Origin: Gemmatimonadota bacterium
GTDB taxonomy: Bacteria > Gemmatimonadota > Gemmatimonadetes > Gemmatimonadales > GWC2-71-9
Assembly (NCBI GenBank): GCA_029863245.1
Contig: JAOTVV010000018.1
Span: 1-60,016 of the forward strand
Direction of reading: 5' to 3'
DNA: 60,016 nucleotides
The notes beneath the pieces are model-generated. The model saw only the letters and a program-made list of their open reading frames with translations, ran no database searches and had not been told where the DNA came from. Numbering within the stretch: position 1 is the first letter of the stretch; each line of letters starts with the position of its first letter. Position numbers and translations under genes: made by a program. This document shows positions 1-6,805 of the stretch, piece after piece.

Positions 1-163
1 CGTCGCCCTGTTCGCCCTGATCTGGAAGTTCGGCGTCTGGAGTGGGAAGATCACGACGTTGGTTGATGAGTTTGCCAAGAGTCACCGCGAGCATTATGCG
101 ACCGCTCACGAGCACGCGCAGCGGTTGTCGCATCTCGAGGGAGCCCGTGTTGAACCTCATTGA
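1..163 (+). CDS. Small membrane protein upstream of endolysin (5'-truncated by window start)
   Basis: This is the 3' part of a 73-residue protein whose complete copy is at 50060-50281. Only the end of the membrane helix and the charged C-terminal tail are present here, because the window begins inside the gene. Its stop codon (161-163) lies inside the start of the endolysin gene, so the two are translationally coupled. Confidence 0.8.
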   Translation, partial: VALFALIWKFGVWSGKITTLVDEFAKSHREHYATAHEHAQRLSHLEGARVEPH

Positions 164-680
164 CATCCCGAACGCGAACCACGGCGCCCAGCGGGGTCCG
201 GGGGAGATCGACCTGCTCGTGATTCACGGGCATGGCGAGTGGGTGGTAGATCTGAACAACGACGGCGGGCTAGGTCGTGGCCGGATCTGGCACTGTACGG
301 ATTGGCTGCGCGCGATCGGCCTCTCGGTCCATGCGTGGTGTCTGCCGGACGGCCGGATCGTGCGGGAAGTCGATAGCTGGCGGAAGGCGTTCCATGCGCG
401 CGCGTTCAATCGGCGCTCGATCGGCATGGAGTTTGCGGTCCCTGGAGTCTGGACCTATGACAAACTACAGCGGGCGTGGAGGACGGGGCACCCGGCCCAG
501 CTCTACACCGATCTCCAGCTCGAGGCGGGAGTCGAGTGGTTTCGTGCGCGTGCCGTGGAGCACGACATTCCGCGAGCGGCTGCGTCGGTTCGGACTCATC
601 GGCAGCTCGATCCTGGTCGCAAGACGGATCCCGGCATCCAGTTCCCACTCGAATCCTTCGTAGCCGAGTTCACCCGTTAG
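147..680 (+). CDS. N-acetylmuramoyl-L-alanine amidase endolysin (Amidase_2/AmpD type)
   Basis: Predicted zinc amidase that cuts the bond between MurNAc and L-alanine in peptidoglycan at lysis. It is 177 residues from the GTG at 147 (TTG at 150 is the alternative), with a GAGGGA ribosome site at 137-142. Likely zinc ligands are H27 (VIHGHGE), H151 and D161 in the HRQLDPGRKTDPG block, with K159 in the AmpD catalytic-lysine position. The centre holds the HAW-LPDGRIV strand and a SIGMEF strand typical of the family. A longer in-frame reading from 42 exists, but it overlaps the upstream gene heavily and has no family match. It sits directly after a small membrane protein and ends on the 3' end of the convergent early operon. 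Confidence 0.9.
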   Translation: MLNLIDIPNANHGAQRGPGEIDLLVIHGHGEWVVDLNNDGGLGRGRIWHCTDWLRAIGLSVHAWCLPDGRIVREVDSWRKAFHARAFNRRSIGMEFAVPGVWTYDKLQRAWRTGHPAQLYTDLQLEAGVEWFRARAVEHDIPRAAASVRTHRQLDPGRKTDPGIQFPLESFVAEFTR

Positions 681-937
681 CGACGATGGTGCACGAGCCT
701 CGTCGCGAGCGCGAGCACCTGGAGTAAGTCGGCGGCGGTCGGTTCCCCACCACAGAAATGCGATCCCTGGGCCCGGAGGTACGTGACGACGGCCTGCCGT
801 AGCCGTTCGATCTCGGTTGGCCCCCGATCTACCTTGTTGCCATCGAGAAAGTCGGCGGGCTTGTCCCGCTTCCCGTAAGCGTATTCGCGCCACGCATCCC
901 GATGACGTTGCATTTGCACCAAGTCGGTGTCACTCAT
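677..937 (-). CDS. Hypothetical protein, last gene of the early operon
   Basis: 86-residue protein starting MSDTDLVQMQRH at 937 and joined to the upstream gene by an ATGA overlap. It is helical and charged, with a C-terminal segment (THL-like AADLLQVLALATRLVHHRR) but no motif I recognise. Its TAA stop overlaps the TAG stop of the endolysin (bases 677-680), so the early and late transcription units converge with no spacer. Confidence 0.7.
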   Translation of the reverse strand: MSDTDLVQMQRHRDAWREYAYGKRDKPADFLDGNKVDRGPTEIERLRQAVVTYLRAQGSHFCGGEPTAADLLQVLALATRLVHHRR

Positions 938-1200
938 CGGTCGTCGCCTCGCTGCACTGTGATCCCGCAGGTCGTATGCAGCACCCGGATCGTCACCGAC
1001 ACGCCGAATGACTGCCGGCACGAGCGGCAGATGGTCTCGAAGTTCCGCTCGAGCAGCTGCTCGTTGGTCAGCGTCGGTCGTTCCTCGTAGGCCCCGCAGT
1101 AGGGACACACGATGTCGGTCTCATCGTCCAGGTCGAACGCCAGCGTCTTGCCGGCAGCGATGCGCTCACGGCGCGCTATGCGGTACTGGTCGCGGTTCAT
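934..1200 (-). CDS. Small zinc-ribbon protein
   Basis: 88 residues from ATG 1200. Two cysteine pairs (CPYC near residue 32 and CRSC near residue 59) form a probable four-cysteine zinc ribbon, and one further cysteine follows. The N-terminus MNRDQ-(Y/L) is shared with the zinc-ribbon gene at 9950-10135, suggesting the two are related. ATGA overlaps join it to the genes on both sides. Its function is unknown; nucleic-acid or protein binding is an inference from the fold only. Confidence 0.75.
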   Translation of the reverse strand: MNRDQYRIARRERIAAGKTLAFDLDDETDIVCPYCGAYEERPTLTNEQLLERNFETICRSCRQSFGVSVTIRVLHTTCGITVQRGDDR

Positions 1201-1667
1201 CGCAGAATCTCCGTTGCTCTCACGGTCAGGTAAATTTCGCAGCGCTCAGGCTCGCCGTACACCTTCATAACCCACTGTTCGACAATTTGAGCGTCGTTCG
1301 CATAGACGACGCCTTGCAGCGCATCCTCCACGGCGCGCCAGAGTTTCGAGGCGTCGGGCTGTACGGCTGGATACCGGGGCGCGCTCGGCCGAAGTCCGCG
1401 CTTGCCGAAGTGCCCTTTGGGGCGGGCCAAGTAGAACATCGCCCTGGCTTGTATCGGGTCGCGGATCAGCGGCCGGCCAGCCATCAGCTCGGCGGCTTCC
1501 GCTCGGACCTGTGCTTGCCACGGCTTTGCCTTGCTTGAGGCGTCGGTGACGGACACGTGGATCTTCCCGCCCTTGCCGCGGATCGGGAATCCGCGCTTCG
1601 AGCCAGCCGGCACCGGCCGGCCGTACACCTTGAGCTGTATCGTCGTGTCCGTCATGTGGGCGGTCAC
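1197..1667 (-). CDS. rusA-like: RusA-family Holliday junction resolvase
   Basis: 156 residues from GTG 1667, which overlaps the upstream stop as GTGA (ATG 1655 is an alternative start). RusA enzymes are dimeric, magnesium-dependent nucleases that resolve four-way junctions. The family signature is clear: PDASKLWRAVEDALQG followed by VVYANDAQI, giving candidate catalytic aspartates D105, D115 and D125. The N-terminal strand pattern (VYGRPVPAGSKR) is also usual. With RecT and the YqaJ exonuclease upstream it completes a phage recombination/replication-intermediate module. Confidence 0.9.
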   Translation of the reverse strand: MTAHMTDTTIQLKVYGRPVPAGSKRGFPIRGKGGKIHVSVTDASSKAKPWQAQVRAEAAELMAGRPLIRDPIQARAMFYLARPKGHFGKRGLRPSAPRYPAVQPDASKLWRAVEDALQGVVYANDAQIVEQWVMKVYGEPERCEIYLTVRATEILR

Positions 1668-2056
1668 GGATACCTCTCCCGCTCGCCGTCTTCCTCGCGC
1701 GGCAGCTCGAGCTCGGGCTCGGCCTCGGGCTCAGGGTCGGTCGTTTGGAGCAGCCTGGTGCGCTCGCGGAACTGTTGGTCAGCCAGCTCAACGCCTGGCG
1801 CACACTCCGCGCAGGCGGTCGCGTACCACCACGGGTCCGCGTCACCCCGGCGCTCAGCGAGCACCCAGAAGTAGCGCGGCCGCGGCCCCTCGAACCACTT
1901 GCCGCACGCCAGGCACTTGAGCCGCGCGGGGCGCGGATCGAGCTCGGCTAGGGGTCCGAGAGCTTCGCTGGGCGGGCTTCCACGTGCTGCGCCAGGTGGG
2001 CTTCCACGTCGGCTCGAATCGTCCTGCGGAGCTCCGGGAGGAACGCCCCCGTCCAT
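1664..2056 (-). CDS. Zinc-ribbon protein, start uncertain; may be a -1 frameshift extension of the upstream gene
   Basis: The credible part lies between about 1950 and 1664. It has a CLAC pair, an aromatic middle (KWFEGPRPRYFWVLAERR), a CAEC pair and an acidic C-terminal tail. There is no good start codon close to the zinc domain. The nearest ATG in frame is 2056, giving a 109-base overlap with the upstream gene. The upstream gene stops as GAC-CCC-TAG with a run of four Cs, and a slip of one base backwards at that run would join the two frames. The stop overlaps the RusA start as GTGA. Confidence 0.6.
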   Translation of the reverse strand: MDGGVPPGAPQDDSSRRGSPPGAARGSPPSEALGPLAELDPRPARLKCLACGKWFEGPRPRYFWVLAERRGDADPWWYATACAECAPGVELADQQFRERTRLLQTTDPEPEAEPELELPREEDGERERYP

Positions 2057-2259
2057 TCCGCCTCCACTTTCTCCACGATCCTGTGGACCGACTCCTCCAC
2101 CACCTTCGCCAGCTGCATCCGGGTCTCGTGGTGGAGGTAGTCCCGGAGCCGGTCGATCAACAGCTCGGACTTCTCGATCCGCTCGAGCAGCATCGGGATC
2201 AGGTCGTTCATTACCAGCTCCAGCTGCTCGTGGTCCGTCATGGGTTCGTGCGCGGTCAT
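1948..2259 (-). CDS. Hypothetical helical protein (possible N-terminal part of a frameshifted product)
   Basis: 103 residues, starting at ATG 2259 with an ATGA overlap to the replication initiator. It is almost entirely helical and charged (LLERIEKSELLIDRLRDYL and similar), consistent with a coiled coil, and I recognise no domain. It ends at a CCCC-TAG context where a -1 slip would continue into the zinc ribbon encoded at 1664-1950. Confidence 0.65.
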   Translation of the reverse strand: MTAHEPMTDHEQLELVMNDLIPMLLERIEKSELLIDRLRDYLHHETRMQLAKVVEESVHRIVEKVEAEWTGAFLPELRRTIRADVEAHLAQHVEARPAKLSDP

Positions 2260-3197
2260 TCGGCATCCTCCGCTCCTGTTGGGATGTAGCCGTGCTCGGC
2301 CAGGCGGGCGAGGATCTTATCCACGGCCTTCCGTTTCTTGGTGCCGGCTGCGGCCAGCTTCTCGACGGTCCCGCCTCCCTCTTTGCGTTTGAAGATGTGT
2401 TCGAGCTCATGGTACTCGCGGCCATCCTGCTGGTTGTGGTCCGCGTGGTGGAAGGCCCCCTCGACGGCCAGCAGGCAGTCTTCCAGCCCGTAAATCTGGA
2501 GGTAGCGCCTGAGTCGGGTCTTCCGGTCTTCCGTGAGCACAACCCGCTTGCCGTTCTTCTTGGCACGCCAGGACCAGAAGGCGAAGACGGTGCGGGCTTC
2601 CCACAGCAGCCGGTGGCGATCGAACACGTCGGGCTCGAGGTCGTGCAGGGTCTCATTCACCCACTGGGCGGTCTCTTTGGCTGGCACGAGCGCTGTTCCG
2701 TTCGCAGAACGGGACAAACTCTCACCCTTTTTAGTAGGTGGAGATCCTAACTGGGAATCCTTCTTACTTACTGCATCTGCTTCTACATCTGCTTCTGCTT
2801 CTACCGTGACATCGTTACGTGTCACGCTTGGTTGTGACATGTCACGCTGCTGGCGACGAAAGCGGCTCTGCCGCTGGGCGTTCATAATCTGTTTGCGGGA
2901 CCGCATCTCTCGGTATTTCTCGTAGTTGAGTAGGAGCCAGCCACCCTCGACCTTCTCGACGCGCCGGCCGCCGTAGCTCTGGTCTTTGCTGTCGATGTCG
3001 GGGGCCACAAGGATCTCGAGCGCGCGCTTGCACTCCTCGAGATTGACACGGGCCCGGTGGGCCAGGCCGGCCGTCGATGCCTCGACAATGCCGTACTCGT
3101 TGGCCATCGCAAGCATCGTAATCCAGACGATCCGGGTGCCGATGTCTTCCATCCAGACGGACGAATCGAGGATCGAGCCGAACAGCTTCACATACAT
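2256..3197 (-). CDS. Replication initiator/organiser (phage O- or DnaD-like)
   Basis: 313 residues from ATG 3197, with a GAGG ribosome site six bases upstream. The N-terminal ~110 residues begin MYVKLFGSILDSSVW and read as a winged-helix domain of the kind found in phage replication O proteins. A low-complexity acidic linker rich in E, A, D and V follows (about 125-150). The C-terminal half is helical, as in DnaD/O-type helicase-loading domains. Palindromic CGTGAC sites and an AT-richer stretch lie in the DNA of the linker, reminiscent of the lambda origin inside gene O. It lies directly downstream of RecT. Confidence 0.75.
   Translation of the reverse strand: MYVKLFGSILDSSVWMEDIGTRIVWITMLAMANEYGIVEASTAGLAHRARVNLEECKRALEILVAPDIDSKDQSYGGRRVEKVEGGWLLLNYEKYREMRSRKQIMNAQRQSRFRRQQRDMSQPSVTRNDVTVEAEADVEADAVSKKDSQLGSPPTKKGESLSRSANGTALVPAKETAQWVNETLHDLEPDVFDRHRLLWEARTVFAFWSWRAKKNGKRVVLTEDRKTRLRRYLQIYGLEDCLLAVEGAFHHADHNQQDGREYHELEHIFKRKEGGGTVEKLAAAGTKKRKAVDKILARLAEHGYIPTGAEDAE
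2715..2846. other. Candidate replication origin inside the initiator gene
   Basis: An AT-richer stretch (about 2715-2770), then six-base repeats of the GC(A/T)TCT type (2772-2803). Two inverted pairs follow: CGTGACA at 2805-2811 with TGTCACG at 2820-2826, and the perfect palindrome GTGACATGTCAC at 2834-2845. The arrangement of melting region plus initiator sites inside the initiator gene parallels the lambda O gene. This is an inference; no origin activity can be read from sequence. Confidence 0.4.
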
Positions 3198-3221
3198 TTG
3201 CGGCCTCGTAGCGGTGAAGGC

Positions 3222-3255
3222 GGGGACCGTGACAATGCGTTACTGTCACGGCCCC
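3222..3255. promoter_or_regulatory. Inverted repeat (operator, terminator or initiator site) between recT and the initiator gene
   Basis: CCGTGACA (3227-3234) pairs with TGTCACGG (3244-3251) around a 9-base spacer. GGGG and CCCC extend the stem after one bulged base. The arms match the palindromes inside the initiator gene. No T-run follows, so a protein site or processing hairpin is as likely as a terminator. Confidence 0.5.
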
Positions 3256-3265
3256 GTCAAGAGTC

Positions 3266-4087
3266 CTACTGGTTCGCCTTCGCCTCCTCGAGCTTGAGTT
3301 TCAGCTCGTCCTGCCGGATCCTGGTTTCTTCATCGATCTTGGCCTCGAGCTCCTCCGCGTCTTCGCCCTCGATCGGCCGTGAAATCTTGCCCGCTTCGGC
3401 TCGGTTGTCGATCTCGACCAGATCAGCCAGACCGGGGATCTCGGTCACAGGTAAGCGCTTGTCGGCGAGGTATTTAATCGCCGATTTCAGGCCCATCCGA
3501 TCGTACCAGTCCCGCCACGGGATGCCGTCTTTCATCGCCGAGCTGGCGCGGATCCGGTCCACCTCGGTCCGGTTCATTACGTGGAACACCGGGACCGGGG
3601 CGTTCCGGAGCCACGCGATCGCGTAGAAGTACAGGATCTCCTTGGGGCTCGACCGGTCGATCGAGTAGTCCGGCTTGTGGTGAATGGCCATTGTGCTGCC
3701 TTCCTGCACGTCGAACTCGTCTTCGGGGAAGACGGTCTTGGCGTCCAGCATCAGCACGAGCTGGGACCGGTAGCCGAGTGTGATGAACCCGCGGTAGTCC
3801 GGGATCATCTGACAGCGCCGCTTGTAGGGCACCAGGTGGGCCTCGCGGCCCAGCATGAGCCCGAGCCGGGCGGCATCGTAGACGGCATTGAGCACGCTGT
3901 TGGGGCTGCACTCGCCCAGGTCGTCATTCCGCGCGACCTCGAATTGGGCGATCCGGACCAGCTGGGCGCCCGTGATCCCCGCCGTGCCCGGAATGATCTC
4001 GTCCAGTCGGGCCGCCCGCTTGTTGAGCATCTGGACGGCGGTGAAGTCTTTGCCGTCGATGGTGACGGTCGCAAGGGCTTTACCCAT
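3266..4087 (-). CDS. recT: RecT-family single-strand annealing protein
   Basis: 273 residues from ATG 4087; the reading frame stays open upstream, but that part overlaps the exonuclease gene. RecT proteins bind single-stranded DNA and anneal complementary strands for recombination. Family features include the block SPNSVLNAVYDAARLGLMLG, then HLVPYK followed by PDYRGFITLGYRS. The C-terminal end is a charged, glutamate/lysine-rich helix. Its start overlaps the stop of the YqaJ-type exonuclease by 8 bases, the usual exonuclease-annealase pair. Confidence 0.92.
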   Translation of the reverse strand: MGKALATVTIDGKDFTAVQMLNKRAARLDEIIPGTAGITGAQLVRIAQFEVARNDDLGECSPNSVLNAVYDAARLGLMLGREAHLVPYKRRCQMIPDYRGFITLGYRSQLVLMLDAKTVFPEDEFDVQEGSTMAIHHKPDYSIDRSSPKEILYFYAIAWLRNAPVPVFHVMNRTEVDRIRASSAMKDGIPWRDWYDRMGLKSAIKYLADKRLPVTEIPGLADLVEIDNRAEAGKISRPIEGEDAEELEAKIDEETRIRQDELKLKLEEAKANQ

Positions 4088-5156
4088 GAGTCGGCTCCTG
4101 GTCGCTGATATGATAGACCCGCAGATCCTTGTACCGGCTGGGGTTCTTCCGGAACGCCTCGAGATCGGCGCGCAGCTCACCGGCCCGCACGTCAGCCTGA
4201 ATCAGCGCAACGGCTTGGTCTTCTCCCATCCACGTTTGAAGCAGCTGCATGAGCCACGCCTGCACCCGCAGCGGATCGAGCAGGCCCGCGCCGAGTAGGC
4301 GCTTGGGGTCGATCGCACCCTGGCGCTCCCGCTCTTTGAAGTAGACCCGGGCGCCGGCGCCCTCGAATTGGCCCAGGTGGCCGCACTCGTCCCGCAGCGC
4401 TTGGCGCGCCTCCTCGTACAGCTCGTCGGCCTCCTGCTTGAGCGCTTTCATGTCCTGGAGCTTCTCGATGATGGCCCGCCAGCTCGGGTCCGTCCGGGGC
4501 TCGACCTCGCCCTCGACTTCGGGTAGGTCGATCGTCCATTCCGGGTCGCGTGGCTTGGGTGGCTGCTGGGGTACGACGTGGTTGTACCAGAAGTGCTCGC
4601 ACACCTCGACGACCTGTTGCTGGATCGCCGGCTCGATCACGACGGTTGGCGTGACGAATTGCCACGAGTCCGGCTGGAGGACAGCAAACGTGACCCAACG
4701 GTGCTTGCACAGCGTTCCGTAGTGGATGCCCTGGAGCTGGTTGTGTTCTGGGAGGCCGCGATCGACCACCTTCTTGAAGACGCCGCGCATCATGGTCTTC
4801 GCCTCGAAGACGCCGCGCTCGTCCGTGACCTCCTTCACGTCGTCGCGGGCCATTACCAGCGAGTCCGGGTGGCCGATCATCCATTTGTGCTCCGGATGGC
4901 GGCGGAACCGGGCGGGCTGGAGGCGCCGGCCAGAGCGCAGCTTGTAGAGCTGGCGGATCACAGGCTCGAGGAACCGGCCGCGCTCCTGGACGGGGGTGGG
5001 GGCTTCGTCAGGCTCGACTTCTCCCGTCTTCTCGAGGTACACATCGAGCGCATTTCGGTACGGATCGACGCCCACGATGGCGCCGACATCCGAGCCACCT
5101 ATTCCGGTCAGTCGCCGTCGGTGGAACTCGGCTCGGCTGCTCTTTGGGGTGTGCAT
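4080..5156 (-). CDS. YqaJ-type viral recombinase (lambda exonuclease family)
   Basis: 358 residues from ATG 5156 with a GGAGAGG-type ribosome site. It is predicted to degrade one strand of double-stranded DNA 5'-3' to make substrate for RecT. The signature GIGGSDVGAIVGVDPY lies at residues 18-33. E64, D98 (GHPD) and the E118-A-K120 triad make up the expected metal-binding set. The C-terminal ~120 residues form a helical, charged extension. About 117 bases separate it from the next gene upstream. Confidence 0.92.
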   Translation of the reverse strand: MHTPKSSRAEFHRRRLTGIGGSDVGAIVGVDPYRNALDVYLEKTGEVEPDEAPTPVQERGRFLEPVIRQLYKLRSGRRLQPARFRRHPEHKWMIGHPDSLVMARDDVKEVTDERGVFEAKTMMRGVFKKVVDRGLPEHNQLQGIHYGTLCKHRWVTFAVLQPDSWQFVTPTVVIEPAIQQQVVEVCEHFWYNHVVPQQPPKPRDPEWTIDLPEVEGEVEPRTDPSWRAIIEKLQDMKALKQEADELYEEARQALRDECGHLGQFEGAGARVYFKERERQGAIDPKRLLGAGLLDPLRVQAWLMQLLQTWMGEDQAVALIQADVRAGELRADLEAFRKNPSRYKDLRVYHISDQEPTHG

Positions 5157-5273
5157 CTTGCCTCTCCTTCGGTCAGGGTCTAAATTGTCCTCTTCGGAGG
5201 GTTGTGAACGCTGCTCACGTAGTACGCGCGCGTCCAGTCACCTCACGCAAGGTTCTGCGGCCAACCGTGTGGG

Positions 5274-5699
5274 TTAGCGCTCCGACTGGGCGCGCGCTCC
5301 TCCCCTCTCGGCCTCGAGCTCCACGGCCACGATCTCAAACCACCAGACCAACAGCGTCACGGTCCACTCGTTGTCGTTGGCCAGGATCATGAGCTCTGGG
5401 CGGGCCGGCCAGTCGATCGGCAGCCAGGTCCAGGCCCCACCATGATCGTCCAGGCGGGCGACAAACCAGTAGTCGACTGCCCGGCTCGATTCGATCCCGT
5501 ATCGGCCGAGATGGTGCCGCACGTGGTTCGCAGACGCCGGCACGATCAGGAACGCATAGTGGCTGGCGTCGCCTGGCTCGAGCTTGACGACCGCGGGCTC
5601 GCCGCGGGCCAGCACACGGACCAACTCGCGCAGCTCGATGTTGATGGGTTCGGGGTTCATCTGCTTCCCCGTGTGGTACAGCAGGTCTGCGTGCATCAT
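5274..5699 (-). CDS. Hypothetical protein
   Basis: 141 residues from ATG 5699, overlapping the upstream HTH gene as ATGA (the in-frame ATG at 5660 is possible). The sequence looks globular and mixed alpha/beta, rich in tryptophan (WTWLPIDW, WTVTLLVWWFEIV), with no recognised motif. The 117 bases after it and before the exonuclease gene hold no coding sequence. Confidence 0.7.
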   Translation of the reverse strand: MMHADLLYHTGKQMNPEPINIELRELVRVLARGEPAVVKLEPGDASHYAFLIVPASANHVRHHLGRYGIESSRAVDYWFVARLDDHGGAWTWLPIDWPARPELMILANDNEWTVTLLVWWFEIVAVELEAERGGARAQSER

Positions 5700-5989
5700 C
5701 GCAACACCTCGTCCAGTTTGGATTGGATGGATCGCGAGTAGTCGACGATCCGGCGCACCACCGCGGCCGGTACGGGTCGGTGGCCGTTCTCCCAGCCGTG
5801 CCAGCTCCGGAGGCAGACGCCGGCCCAGGCGGCCGCGCGCGCCTGGGTCCAGCCGCTCACTTGCTGGTTGTTACGGGCGCGGAACTCGCCGGCCTGGGCA
5901 AGCCGCCACGCCTCGAGCTCTGGGCCGCTGAGCGCGCCGCGGCCGAAGTCACGGCTCTGGATGAGCCGGCGAATGGCGGGGGTACTCAT
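5696..5989 (-). CDS. XRE-like helix-turn-helix DNA-binding protein
   Basis: 97 residues from ATG 5989, which overlaps the preceding small zinc gene as ATGA. The middle reads GWTQARAAAWAGVCLRSWHGWENGHRPVP, the pattern of a Cro/CI-type HTH: a WTQ..AA entry helix, a short turn, then a recognition helix ending in W-E-x-G. It is a candidate for the regulator that binds the palindrome inside the two early promoters, but nothing in the sequence proves that link. Confidence 0.75.
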   Translation of the reverse strand: MSTPAIRRLIQSRDFGRGALSGPELEAWRLAQAGEFRARNNQQVSGWTQARAAAWAGVCLRSWHGWENGHRPVPAAVVRRIVDYSRSIQSKLDEVLR

Positions 5990-6156
5990 TGCGCCTTCCC
6001 GTTGCCACGCCGGCCGGTCGATACGGCGCGGACGCGCTCGAGGACGCGGTTGATCGTCTTCTGCACGCATTCGAGGTTCCGGCAATAGGCCAGGTCGTTG
6101 ACGTGCCCCCATATCTGGTCGCTGCCGCACACGACGCACTTCTCGGTGGTCGTCAT
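5986..6156 (-). CDS. Small zinc-ribbon protein (56 aa)
   Basis: Reading from ATG 6156 gives 56 residues with CVVC and, 14 residues on, CRNLEC, a compact zinc ribbon, followed by a basic helix. Both ends overlap neighbours by ATGA (6153-6156 and 5986-5989), which strongly supports the frame. Confidence 0.75.
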   Translation of the reverse strand: MTTTEKCVVCGSDQIWGHVNDLAYCRNLECVQKTINRVLERVRAVSTGRRGNGKAQ

Positions 6157-6476
6157 GTTTTCCTCGTTTCGTCGATCAGGCGCTCGATTGCGCGCTCCTG
6201 GTCGTTGGCCGGTGAGAACCCACTGTCCGGGGTATGGGCAGTAAGGTCCGTCCCGTTGGCGTCCGTGAACGTGTCATGGGCCAGCGCCGACCTCAACAGC
6301 ACTCGGGCGCGGATCGCTTGCCGCTCGAGCTCGCGCGCTTCGGCCTTGTTGATCAGCGCCGCGGCCGCGAGCAGCATGGCCCACGCCTCGTTCTCGAGCA
6401 GCGCCAGGCCGAGCACCAGCGCCACCATCGCGGTGTAGATCGGGCCGGCATACAGCAACCTCCAGACTCCTAACAT
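6153..6476 (-). CDS. Small membrane protein
   Basis: 107 residues from ATG 6476 with a GAGAGGGGGAGA ribosome region. Two adjacent hydrophobic segments (roughly residues 3-25 and 29-42) are followed by a charged helix, so it is probably an inner-membrane protein with a cytoplasmic tail. Function unknown; an early membrane protein could act in superinfection exclusion or replication anchoring (inference). Confidence 0.7.
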   Translation of the reverse strand: MLGVWRLLYAGPIYTAMVALVLGLALLENEAWAMLLAAAALINKAEARELERQAIRARVLLRSALAHDTFTDANGTDLTAHTPDSGFSPANDQERAIERLIDETRKT

Positions 6477-6502
6477 GTGGTCTCCCCCTCTCGGAGCTGG
6501 GG

Positions 6503-6805
6503 TTAGGCGGTGCCGGCGCGGCGCGAGCGTAGACTCGTGGGTTTCACGTGCCTGACAGCCCAGGAATAGCCGCAGGACTCGGAACAGAATCGGCCGTTGC
6601 CCTCGATGCCCCAGCCGGCCTGGAAGCTCACACTGAACGGGAAGTCTTCCTGTGTTCGGCGTCGGCGCGGGCGCCGAGCGGGATCCAGGAGGTCGACGAA
6701 ATCCGCCGCCTCATCATCCGACTCGAAGCTCCGCTCGAGCCGGTACGCGCGCAACGGTTTGTCGCAGCTCACGCACTTCGGTCCGTCGGTTCGTTGCTTC
6801 GCCAT
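6503..6805 (-). CDS. Small zinc-ribbon protein
   Basis: 100 residues from ATG 6805, which overlaps the exonuclease stop (TGATG). CVSC near residue 12 and C-S-E-S-C near residue 76 give a split four-cysteine site. Between them is an acidic stretch and an RRPRRRR run. Function unknown. Confidence 0.7.
   Translation of the reverse strand: MAKQRTDGPKCVSCDKPLRAYRLERSFESDDEAADFVDLLDPARRPRRRRTQEDFPFSVSFQAGWGIEGNGRFCSESCGYSWAVRHVKPTSLRSRRAGTA

Noticed and set aside
42..146. Longer start for the endolysin from base 42
   Set aside because: It overlaps the upstream membrane-protein gene in another frame, and the extra residues (Arg/Ser-rich) do not match amidases.
1664..2656. A 330-codon minus-strand frame covering the zinc ribbon and much more
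   Set aside because: Its first 200 codons run antisense-frame to the replication initiator and are low-complexity Pro/Ser/Arg sequence; only the last ~95 codons show a domain.
2804..2846. CGTGAC motifs as chance hexamers
   Set aside because: Single hexamers are expected by chance at this GC content, so isolated ones elsewhere were not listed; here the sites are inverted, clustered and repeated near the initiator, so this cluster was kept as a finding, with moderate confidence.
5157..5273. Promoter in the 117-bp gap before the exonuclease
   Set aside because: No -35/-10 pair of acceptable quality or spacing could be found; CGCAAGGTTCTGCG resembles the early operator only loosely.
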